DNA of 64,000 nt, from contig OZ237738.1 of NCBI GenBank assembly GCA_965178125.1, positions 620,001-684,000 on the forward strand, given 5' to 3'. Position numbers and translations under genes: made by a program. Numbering within the stretch: position 1 is the first letter of the stretch; the number at the start of each line of letters is the position of its first letter. Positions 50,247 through 60,600 of the stretch are shown here, piece after piece. The notes under the pieces were generated by a model. It was given only the letters and a program-made list of their open reading frames with translations, was not told where the DNA came from and did not search any database. The stretch is from Bilabrum cf. latius (Eukaryota > Bigyra: Bicosoecida > Bigyra > Bicosoecida).

Positions 50247-50870
50247 AACCATACTTTTGGATCAAGGTGCACCTTACTCGAGGACAGGCACATTTCTTGG
50301 CAACCTGATGCCGGGGATCAGAATAGAGGGAGGTCGCCCGCCTCTCTTCGGAAGGCATGGGCGAAGACAGCTCTCGCCCTGGATCCCTGGGACGAGAAGC
50401 TGGAGTACACCAACAGGGCCAAGCCAAACGTCGAAGGCGCGCTCATTCGGATAGAGCGCACGATTGCACGGTCTTCGGAACGTACAGCTGTCAAGGTGCT
50501 GGCCAACCGAGTGGTTCAGGTGCTCAGAAACCAGCTGCGCCAGCAGGAGCAGCTGACATGCAGGCAGTGGATGCGTGGTGATGCGGCGGCTGCCTTAGCC
50601 GCCACGGCCACGCAGGAGCTGATAGCGGCAACCAATGCGAACGCCCGACTACAGCGACGGATTTTCAAACCCCACGGCTTGCTAAAGGATATAGAGAGGC
50701 AATGGGCCAAAGGCATGAGCGCGTGCATGCTCGCCTCTCTGAAGGATCGTGAGACGCAGAGACGGTCATGGAGGAGGAAATGGTGGGTCTCGACCGGGGA
50801 CCCTGATGTGGGACTGGACCGCGCCTTGTGCCGGGCACACGCTCCGCACCTGTATGCTTTCTCCTTGTGA
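50247..50870 (+). CDS. probable terminal exon or small gene downstream of the giant protein
   Basis: An open frame ends at TGA 50868-50870. From about 50325 it looks genuinely coding: ALALDPWDEKLEYTNRAKP, NVEGALIRIERTIARSSER and AVKVLANRVVQVLRNQLRQ, a helical, Arg-rich sequence ending KWWVSTGDPDVGLDRALC. There is no good ATG at the start of the plausible part. Similar EF-hand-like domains often end with a P-x-EKLE helix, so this could be the last exon of the giant gene, joined by an intron that removes the TGA at 50100. No GTGAG or GTAAG donor is visible there, so the link is unproven. Confidence 0.4.
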   Translation, partial: NHTFGSRCTLLEDRHISWQPDAGDQNRGRSPASLRKAWAKTALALDPWDEKLEYTNRAKPNVEGALIRIERTIARSSERTAVKVLANRVVQVLRNQLRQQEQLTCRQWMRGDAAAALAATATQELIAATNANARLQRRIFKPHGLLKDIERQWAKGMSACMLASLKDRETQRRSWRRKWWVSTGDPDVGLDRALCRAHAPHLYAFSL

Positions 50871-51169
50871 AGGCAACAGGCTGGGGGCCTGTGGGGGACC
50901 ACATTGATGGCAAAGAATGGGAACTCGGCGGCATAGGCTGAGAACGGGGGGCCCTTGGCCTGAAAGGGTCGGGGGTCTTGTAGTCCTTTGTTTTAGGGCT
51001 CCTCTGGATCTAGGTGATCACCCAAACCCCCTCGGGGGCGACGGTGCATCTGGGTGCTTACGGAATCTTTACCCAACAATGTATTTCTGTATTTCTGTAT
51101 TTCATTTCTATTTTTGCAACGAGCGATACCGTTAGCCCAGTTCACTTATCCGTTATACTTGTTTATAGC
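50871..51169. other. intergenic spacer with short pyrimidine-rich tandem repeat
   Basis: About 300 bp between the open frame ending at 50870 and the CLU-like gene. It contains three imperfect copies of TGTATTTC near 51076-51102 followed by a T-rich run. Nothing else is recognised; it is the likely promoter of the downstream gene. Confidence 0.4.
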
Positions 51170-54100
51170 ATGCTACCACTGCGTGACCCCAGCGTGGAGC
51201 GCAGGGTACCGCCAATGAAGAAGGTTTTGCCCAAGCTTGTTGCCCCCATCGGACAACCCAGTTGCATGACAGCTGCTGAGCTCCGAATGATGCACCAGCT
51301 ATGTGATAAACTGAGTGATGATGGGAAGTATCACAGCGTGGCTATCGAGAAGGCTGAGGTGGACTTGCTGTGCGGCAAGCTCTTGGGAAGCACACATGAT
51401 TCGAAAGTGCTTGTGCTCGACTTGGTGCGGACTCTGACGCTCGTATCGAGTGCAAGGGGCGCGCTAAGCTCAAAGTGGGTGCCGATTGTATGTGTATCCC
51501 TGGGGCCATTGGGAGATACATAGTCACCTACGGGCTTGCGACGCGTGTGCTCGGAAGCGCTGGCTGCGATGTTCGCCGCGTCGCCGCGTCGGGCATTTCG
51601 AGATATATCTGCCCCAAGCGCATCTCATGAACAGTATAAGCTAGTCGCCGATCAATCTGGTTCGGGGGGAAGTGTATAGACCGCTGGAGCGGAGCTTGCT
51701 GCTGGCGATGAGTCAACGGGAGTCATGTCCATGCAGTCGGTCGCACGTGCTGTTGACGGAGGGAACGAATGGAAGTGCTTCGCCCTCCAAGCAACCAAAG
51801 CTGCCACACGAATTCTACTCGCTCCTCGCACTGGTTCACCATCTGCTGCCGACAAGAAGCTCATGCTGGCAGCCGGCCGGTTGCTGATGACGGTATCTTG
51901 GTGTCTCGGCCAAGAGGCCGGGAAAGAGGAGTCGAAGGGATCTGGGAAGTCGCTGGCGGTGGGCAACGGCATCGTCGAGGCAGCATGCGGTGTGATCGAG
52001 GGCTTTATAGAGGCAGGGGATGAGGAGGAGAAGGAGGCTGGGTTTCGGGATGGGCTGAACCGGACGGTGCTTCTGGCTGCAGGGACGGCGTGCCACTGGG
52101 TGCCTGAGGCCAGGAAGAGGATGGAGGAGTTCGAGGTGGCAATGGCCTGGCTGGAGTCTGTAATAGATGGCATAGACGATGCAGAGGGTGATATATCAGG
52201 CAGGTGGGGCAAGCAGGATGCCACATCGGTGGGTGCCATCGCGAGTGGCGTGCTTCGTGTGCTGCGGGCTGAGGAGGAGGAGCCGGCTGCATCGTCCGGT
52301 GCTGGAGCAGATGACAGGGGGTATGCGCCTGCAGCTGGACGTGGGAAGTACTCGAATGGTGGATACTAGCCCATTGATGCTCCTACTCTGGCTGTCACTC
52401 ACAGGCAGGAAGCCAGGGAGCTGGAGTTGGAGCGAGCCAGAGCAGAGGAGGGAGTGGTTGTAGCATCAGCTAGCCGGGCAAGTGCAGCCATTCCGAATGC
52501 ATCCAATGCTACATAGCCCAAGGATCCTCAGCGCGACTTCGACGAGGCCCGGCAGATGGTGGCTCTGTCTCTGCTGGAGGCCAGGGAGCGCAAGGAGGCC
52601 ATCGAAGAGGTGGGCCTGGAGTTCCAGAGAGACGCTGAGGAGGCGGCCAGGCATGTGCCGGAGCTGATGGGGCTGGGAAAGTGGAGTAAGGGCCAGCAAG
52701 ATGAGGCTGTACAGGCAGCAACTGGGCATGCTGGGTAGGATGCAAGGGGTAGGGTCGCACTGCATGGTCTAGAGAGAGTTAGCGGTGGTATTGCAGGTGG
52801 CGCCAAGGCCATCCACAAGCAGCATGGGCTCTTCCTCAAGACTCCCAGCGATGAGCACGGTCTCTACGGCAGCGATGTCATGGCGGCCAAGGTAATGAAG
52901 CTGGAGATGAAGGCAGCCAGGTGGGTGCACGAAATGGACTCCATCCACGCCAACGGAGCCCTCACCACAGTGGTGGATGTGCCATATGAGCACAAGGATG
53001 GAGGGGGCATGGGTGTGTAGCGAGTGCTGGTGCAGGCACGACTCGGTGTGGGATCTACCACGCTTCGGTACGGGTCATCGAATAGTGGCAGGACGATCCA
53101 TCAGGACGAGGAGCAGGAGCGGGATGTTGTGGATGAATTGGCGGATCACTTCTGGCTGGCTCCAATCGGTCAGGCTTTGTGCGAGAAGCTGGTGCTGCAT
53201 AGGTACAAAAACCCGGCAGATGATACTGAATGTGCGTTCAACTGGCTGGACTACATGAAGTCAAAGGGCCACGACATGCGTGAGATTGAGGAAGCGTTCA
53301 TTCCCACGGACATCTCGGACAGGTCCGTGGAGTCGATGGTGTTGGAGGCTGGGGCTGATCTAGGCGCATCGTACCAGCCACGGAACGATCCACACGCATA
53401 GAGCGAGATAGCGCTTGCCTCACCGGGTCCACCAGTCACCGTTCGGTTGCAAGATGGCAGCTTGAGCCACAAGCTTCCATTCGACGTGGAGGTGCACCAG
53501 CTATCGAGTGGACGTCGGATGGTGCTCGATTCGCACCGTCTACTGATGCCTGACTTGGCCTGGATCAAGTGGTTGCGGAAGAGCGATGAATCCAGGCCTA
53601 GTGTATGGGCAGTGCAAATCAAGACCTCCGGTGAGCCGATGCCTATTGCTGATGAAGATCGCAGATTGAATCTTAGAACTGGACAGTTAGATGATATTCG
53701 AACCTGGGATAAGGTCAGTGCTGGCAGGCTGCCAAACAGTGTCAGAGCGTGGGCTCAGGGAATGGGCTTGCTTGACCTGTCAGACGATGTGCAAGAAGTG
53801 TCCAAGCACCGAGGTGCGGGTATCGTGCTGCTCAGTAGCAAGCCATCTAAGGAAAAGCCATCAGTGCTGTTCGTGGTATCGTGCCCGGCCTGGTACTGGG
53901 GCAACACACCCAGTCTGACCTGCATGATGCCACCGGAAGCAGCGAGGGTGGTGCGGGAGCTGAAGGATGGGGATGGCAATGCACTGCCTCGTGTGAGTCC
54001 TGACTGCATGCTAAGGCAAGGCTGCGATCCAGCTGGTAATCACAAGACCGCCCTGCTTCAAGTGACAGGAGCACTGTAGTCGGAGGGTCGATTGAAGCAA

Positions 54101-56092
54101 GTGCACAGGGAGCTGCTACATAGCTGTGAGCAAGTTCCGCCAGAGGATGATGGGGTGACTAGATCTCGCTCTGACCGTCTAGCGTCACTTCGAGCTGCTG
54201 CGAAGGCTGTTTTGAAGAAGTACGGTTTGTGTCTCCGTCACATCGGCATGGTGCACCGGCTATCCGAGAGGGGATTACAGCAGCTGACAGCCGACATGCT
54301 ATGGGCGTGCTGCTTGCCATTACCAGGAACGCAATCAGGCCGTGCACTGGCTGATGCGTTGGCCGCTGCAAAATCAGCTGTATCGTGTGAAGCAGGTAAA
54401 TCGCTGGACATCACTGCCGTGACATGGGCAGTTTGCAGTGCCCGTTCGTTTGCCGCCCGCGGGCTTTTGCTGCCGGGCACATCAATGGACGATTTCGGTG
54501 GAAGCGAGATGTCTCAAAGCAAGATGGGTCGCTTCAATTTTGATGCAGAGGTGCCGCTGGGCGCAATCGCGCTTGCCCAGCATGACGATGGGCATAATTT
54601 GGCGGCACATGAAGGACCCTGCCTGCCAAACCATATTGCCGTCGGTATCAGTCAAGCTGCTGCTGGTGGCTCCATTACTCGAAGAAACGATGGCAGCATT
54701 GATTTGGAAGGAGGCAAGTAGCGGGTGCTTAAACTCCTGACTGAGCTGGGCCACGTGCAGCGAGTGCATGGGTCGGGACAGGCGCGATTGCTGAAGCAGC
54801 TGGCCTCCGTTGGAAAGCACGGGGGGCATCTGCGGTCTATGGCGTTCCGGTGCATCGCACGAGTGGGCAGTTGCACTATGTCTGGAAGAGATGAAGCTGA
54901 GTCAAGCTCCAATGCTTGGATGTCAAGGTCCCTGCAAGGTTTGGGATCTATTGAAGCTGCCCTTGGATGCCACATTTAGCGCAGAAAGGACCATTCCTAG
55001 TCGATTGGGGTAGTTGATACGAGCAACATGGCCAGTTGCTTGCACAGCATGGGTCGACATGGAGAGGCGCTGAAGCTGCATGAGGAATGCAAGGAGGTCA
55101 TGGCCCGTGTGCTCGGCAAGGAGCATCCTCACTACTTGAATACTGTTGGCAACATGGCCAACTGCTTGCACAGTATGGGTCGGTATGGGGAGGCGCTAAA
55201 TCTGTACAGAGAATCCAAGGAGATCATGGTCCGTGTGCTCGGCAGTGAGCATCCTCACTACCTTCAAACTGCGGGTAACATGGCCAGCTGCTTGGACAGC
55301 ATTGGCCGGTACGGGGAGGCGCTGAAGCTACATGAGGAATGCAGGGAAGTGCGGGCCCGTGTGCTCGGCAGGGAGCATCCTGACTACCTGCACACCGTGG
55401 GTAACATGGCCAGCTGCTTGCATAGCATGGGAAGGCAAGGGGAGGCGCTGAAGCTACATGAGGAATGCAAGGAAGTGAAAACCCGTGTGCTTGGCAGGGA
55501 GCATCCGCAATACCTGCACACTGTGGGTAACATGGCCAGCTGCTTGCATAGCATGGGTAGACATGGAGAGGCGCTGAAGCTGCATGAGGAATGCAAGGAG
55601 GTCACGGCCCGTGTGCTTGGCAAGGAGCATCCGGACTACTTGAGCACTGTGGGCAACATGGCCAACTGCTTGCATAGCATGGGTCGACATGCGGAGGCGC
55701 TAAAACTGCATGAGGAATGCAAGGAAGTGAAAAGTTGTGTGCTCGGCAGGGAGCATCCATCCTACTTGCGCACTGTGGGAAACACGGCCGTATGCCTGTA
55801 GGACATGGGTCGGCATGGAGAAGCGCTGAAGCTACATGAGGAATGCAAAGAAGTGAAAATCCGTGTGCTTGGCAGGGAGCATCCTGACTACCTGCACACT
55901 GTTGGCAACATGGCCAGCTGCCTGTACAGCATGGGCCGGTATGGGGAGGCGCTGAAGCTGTATGAGGAATGCAAGGAAAAGCAGGCCCGTGTGCTTGGCA
56001 GGGAGCATCCTGACTACCTGCGCACTGTAAGCAACATGACCATATGCTTGGAGAGCATGGGTCGGTATGGGGAGGCGCTAAAACTACATTGA
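51170..56092 (+). CDS. CLU-like domain protein with C-terminal TPR array, 1,640 aa
   Basis: One continuous frame from ATG 51170 to TGA 56090-56092 with 12 TAG codons (51521, 51677, 52367, 52514, 52736, 53018, 53399, 54077, 54719, 54977, 54998, 55799). The central region (~residues 550-910) matches the CLU (clustered mitochondria) domain in outline: HGLYGSDVMAAKVMK, RVLVQARLGVGSTTLRYGSS followed by SGRTIH, and EVHQLSSGRRMVLDSHRL, where the family has a conserved GRxYVLD-x-R-x-PPE block. Then come ~350 residues of helical sequence and, from residue ~1286, eight and a half TPR units of 42 residues. CLU proteins bind mRNAs for mitochondrial proteins and affect mitochondrial distribution. The kinesin-light-chain-like TPR array fits that architecture. 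Divergence is high, so orthology is inferred. Confidence 0.68.
55025..56092 (+). repeat. tandem 126-bp coding repeats (42-residue TPR units)
   Basis: Eight full units and one partial unit, each beginning near NMASCLHSMGR, then GEALKLHEECKEV, RVLGREHP-x-YL and TVG. Units are highly similar in DNA sequence, including synonymous positions, which points to recent duplication or ongoing gene conversion. In the seventh unit the residue after CL is encoded by TAG (55799-55801). In the other units that position is His, Asp, Tyr or Glu. Confidence 0.9.
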
Positions 56093-56093
56093 A

Positions 56094-56700
56094 CCTAGAC
56101 TACAGATCAGATTTGTCCCTTCAACCACAACCATTGGCTCATCTTCACGGCTGCTGCAATCCCCACTGGTTGGCAGTTACCAAAAAGAAAATTACTGTTC
56201 CCGGTCCCGCGGACCCACTGGGCTTCACCCCGAACGACTGGTTCTTCACCGGTCCACGTGAATGCGGTATTCATCTGACACTACGAATGAACACGCCACT
56301 TTCCCAATGCACCCGACTGGCCTCGTCGCCACATGGCTTGCTGTTCCTGTTCCCCGCCCTAGGAACCGTGTGCTTTGCTCCCTGCATTGCCACCTTGGCC
56401 CTATCCTTTCAGCTTGCACGCGCCGGTCCTGGCCGACCTGCCGTGCGCCCCATCTGTCCACCCACCTGTTGGCCCTCTGCGTGCTGCTGGCCGTGCAGCC
56501 CGCTCCCGCCCGCGTCTCCCTCGTGCCTTGCACCTGGAGCCCCCATTCCTCCCGTTGTGTTCTTCCTGTTGACACCGCACTGTCGTCGCCTGTGCCGGTG
56601 TCCCCCTCTTCTTCTCCACCTCCTGTCCTCCTGCGCCCACCTCGTCTTCCGGCTCACCTCTGCTCCCCATTGCTTCAATCCTGATATACGAGTACATATA
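56094..56700. repeat. 0.6-kb tandem duplicate, copy 1
   Basis: Starts two bases after the TPR gene's stop with CCTAGACTACAGATCAG and ends near ATATACGAGTACATATA. It is C-rich on the plus strand and shares ordered blocks with copy 2, for example GACCCACTGGGCTTCACC, GAACGACTGG and CACGTGAATGCGGTAT. A long plus-strand ORF runs across both copies but changes frame relative to the repeat and has no coding look. Confidence 0.7.
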
Positions 56701-56717
56701 TTATATAATAACATGAT

Positions 56718-57325
56718 CCTAGACTGCAGATCAGTTAATATTACCCCCAAAAGATCTCTGCCCCCAGTCCCGGAGACCCACTGGGATTCACCCCGAACGA
56801 CTGGCTCTTCACCAGCCCACGTGAATGCGGTATACCTCAGTTTCTACGAATGTACACAAGACTTTCCCCATGTGCGTCGACTGGCCTCGTCGCTGCATGT
56901 CTCCCCGTCCCCGTTCCCCCCTCGACCTTCTTCACCTAAGGGTGCACGTATAGGTCCTGGCCGTTCGTGCTCTCGAGAGCATCAAGTGCTGGTCAGCCCA
57001 CAACAACGCCCATCTCCTCGTCTCGATTTTCGACAAGAATCGGAACACGGAACATCCCGACCTGCCATGCGTCCCATCCATGCAACCGCCTGTAAGCCTC
57101 TTCTGCGCAGTGCTTGCCATCCAGACCGGTGCCACTCGCGTCTCCCTTGTGCCTGGCACCTGGAGCCCCCCGTCCTCCCCTTGTGTTCTCCCATTGACAC
57201 CGCACTATCGTCGCCAGTGCCGTTGCCCACCTCTTGTTCCTCTCCACATCATGTCCGTCGGAGCCGACCTCCACTTCCGGAATCTGAAATCCGCATCATC
57301 TCTGCTCCCCGTACGTATATACCAA
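56718..57325. repeat. 0.6-kb tandem duplicate, copy 2
   Basis: Starts CCTAGACTGCAGATCAG and follows copy 1 in block order with many substitutions and indels (roughly three quarters identical by eye). About 85 bp present near the start of copy 1 are missing here. The shared conceptual peptide GFTPNDW-F-T-PRECGI appears in different frames in the two copies. Most likely non-coding 3' flank or a decayed gene fragment. Confidence 0.65.
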
Positions 57326-57674
57326 GGCTCAGCTCAAGGCAGAGAGCGGCGCATGCGGCCAAGGCCCCGCTCCTTGGGACCTTGAGGTGCGGATGGTGGA
57401 TGTGGCTTGCGCCACTCTTGCGTACTCCCAGGTGGCTGCATCGACTGGATCGAGTCTGTCGTGCGAAGTTGGAGATGGGGAATCCCAGAGGAGTCGCTCC
57501 AGCTCTGGTTGTGCCCCCCTGCGGCACCTGACAAAAAAAACGAACAAATTCGGGTTAAATTTGGATCAATGTGCACCTTACTCAATTTGAAATTCCGGCA
57601 ATTCAGAAATTCCCGGCATAGCAGCTCGATTTGGAATTTTGATTTGATTTTTTTAGTTTTCGCTTGAGTTCACG

Positions 57675-60600
57675 ATGATTGCTAGGCCTTCTCGGTCCGC
57701 TGCATCTCGTGGTACTGCAGGTGGTGATCAAGACGATGTTGCAAGACAGGCATACGAAACGAAGTCTGGCAGGCACACAAAGCGCGTGAATTACAATTGG
57801 GAAGACCAGGAGGCAGATATTTCCGACGACGATATTGTTTCACGCGGTAGTGTGGCGCACGAATCGTCCGAGGAAGAGCCTGAGATAGATGAGTGGATCA
57901 TCGACCAGATTGTGGCTCGCAGAAGGCTGCACTTGACGCCGGCCGAGATTGCGCGGAAAGCCACGGAAGAGCACGACGCCTGGGGCATGGGAGAATATGC
58001 TTAGTTTGAGTACTTGGTGAAGTTCCAAGGGCGCTCATACCTCCACTGCAAGTGGTGCGACATTGCAGTCGTTGCTGAGCACGGCCCCGATAGGATTAAG
58101 ATGATGCTCACTCGGTTCACGAAGAAATGGGACTAGGAGCATGGTGACGAAGAGGAGTCTGGGGAGTATATCGACCCGTCGTTTTTGCAAGTCGACAGAA
58201 TCCTTGCAGAGAAGGAGGTCGAGCGGCTTTTCCCGGTGGACAGTCCTCTCCCCCCGCGCCTCGCCAAGGTGCTCGGCTTGTCCTCCTCCGCGGGGCATTC
58301 TCCGGGCCCCAGCTCATCTGCAGGGTCGACAGCTGCAGCGATCGCCAGCCCAGGGTACACAGACATGTCTTCCAGACCCTCCTCCAGTGATGGCACTGGG
58401 GCACTGCAGGCAGGCACGAGGGCTCGGAGGTCACTGGGCACGACGAGCGATGGAGACGCAATGGAGGGATCCAGTAGCCTGGACGCTGAGGCAGCTGCAG
58501 CTGACCAAAAATCTGCGAGCGATTCATCCAGCTCTGCAGCCGCAGCAGCCGATGAAGACGGCGAGGATGAGGATGGCTCGCCCACCGCAGAGGCAGGAAT
58601 AGGACACTCTTCGTCGGCTGCATCCGCTGCTGCAGAGTACATGCCAGAGGAGCTGGCAAACAAAACGAGGCTAGTTGCTTACGAAAGCGTTTCGGTGAGG
58701 CAGGCGCAAAAGCAAGGTGGCAAGTACCGCGTGATCCGAGAGCGAGCCTTCCTGGTCAAGTGGATGAACCTGCCCGACTCGTACAACACCTGGGAATTCG
58801 CAACTGATCTCGATGACGACGCCAAGGTGCTTGCTTACAGGCGAAGGTCGAAGCCACCGTCCACTGCGAGGCTGGACCCAGGCAGGCGGCTCATGGGCTG
58901 CTAGCCCACGCAGACCGCCATGCAGCTGGCGGGCATGGGCTCGGGAAGTGCTGGTCTGTTCGCATCAGGCAGCTCCGGTGGAAGGCCTGGCCAGCGTGCT
59001 GGAAGCAGCGCAAGGGAGAGGAAGGCGCAGGAAGATGAGGACGAATACGATGCCATGGATGCTGACCTTGATGACGCCCACGAGGACGATCAGGAGCTCG
59101 ACCATTTGGTGGAGGAGGAGGACGAGGACGGCGGCTTGGACCAGCAAGGAGCGTATGAGATGGACTCTGACGACGAGGCCGACTACTCGCAAAAGCTCGG
59201 TGACTTTGATCGGCAGAAGACGGTGTTTCTTTCTGAAGCGCTGACGATCGCAATGAAGCCGGAGAATCTGGCCCAAGTAGGCGTCAGCATGCCCCAGCCA
59301 GCCGAGGCTGCCCTGTGGCCAGACGAGACGGACAAGGTGGAGGAGCTTCGGGCAAGCGTGGAGGACCTGGAAGACGAGTGCGAGCACCAAGAAGACGAAG
59401 GCAACGATGCGAGCGAGAGCCGCGACAAGCTAGAGAAGCTGCAAGAGGACCTCTCTGCCACTGAGACGAGGATGAAACAGAGGCACGAAGCTCTGATGGA
59501 CTTCCAGCAGAGACATGAAGCATACAAGCTGAAGCTGTAGATGCACGAGAACGCGGTGCGAACTCACTTGCAAAACTAGGTGCAGTTGGAGAGGCAACAG
59601 TTCATCGTGCAGCTGCAGGCTCAGCTAAGCAAGTCCAAGCACGAGCGCGGGCCAGATGGAGGGCATGCCTCGCGCCGCAGGCAGTCCTCGAAGAGAGGCT
59701 ACGTGCCGTCTAGCAAGTACGAGCTGCCGGGCGCAGAGAACCTTCCGGCCAAGTACCACAGCCAGAACAACCTGCCTGCAGGACTCGGCCGGGACGATGA
59801 CGTGAGGCCTTTGCTCTCGAAGCACGCGATGCGGTCGCTGGAGTTCGCAAAGAACATCGGCAACTTGGTAATGTACGCCTACGTCAGGTCCTTGGCAGTG
59901 TCGGGCAAGCGACAGCGCGACATCTGCAAGGCCGTCGGACTGAACCACAGCGGCATCAGCACGTACATCAACGGCCGCAGTCGGTTGTCGAAGCGCTGGA
60001 CCACGGCTCTCAGAGAGTGGCTCAGCAAGAATCTCGATCCCGCACTGGAGGCTCACCGATCTGCCATCCTCAAGGCTGAGCCCAACGTGGACGTCGACTG
60101 GGGGGTGATGACGAATGAGGAAAGACAGCAGGAGAAGGAACGGCTTGAACAGGAACGTATCCGACAGGCAGGTATTGAGATGGCCGACGACGAGGGGCCG
60201 ATTGGGTACGACCTGACCGACAGCAGAGCTGCCGTCACAGAGCAAGTTAGGGCGGGCGCGCTGCAGCAGGGCATCGACCCTGTCGCGAGGGCGATGGAGG
60301 GCGTGCGGCGCGACCACCGTGGCGTGTCCCGGTTTGAGGCATACGGCGTCAGCATCATCGACGGCATGACTGCGGATGTGGAGGTGGGCGACGACAGCAA
60401 TGGTGGTACAGGCGAGGCAGCCGGCAGTGGTAGAAATTTTAATTTGTTCTCCGCTCCCGTTGCAATGAGTTATGATGCCCGAGCAGGCTCCAGTGATGTA
60501 CTGAAGCGCGCCGCAGTCGCGGATGCCATCGCGGTGATGGCAGGCAATGCGCACCCTGGCACGCGCGAAGATCTGCCCGCTCTCCCCACCGAGCGTTCAG

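Noticed and set aside
56044-57531. 495-aa plus-strand ORF through the tandem duplication
   Set aside because: Starts out of frame inside the TPR gene, is Pro/Cys/Leu-rich from C-rich DNA, and the conserved blocks of the two duplicates fall in different frames.
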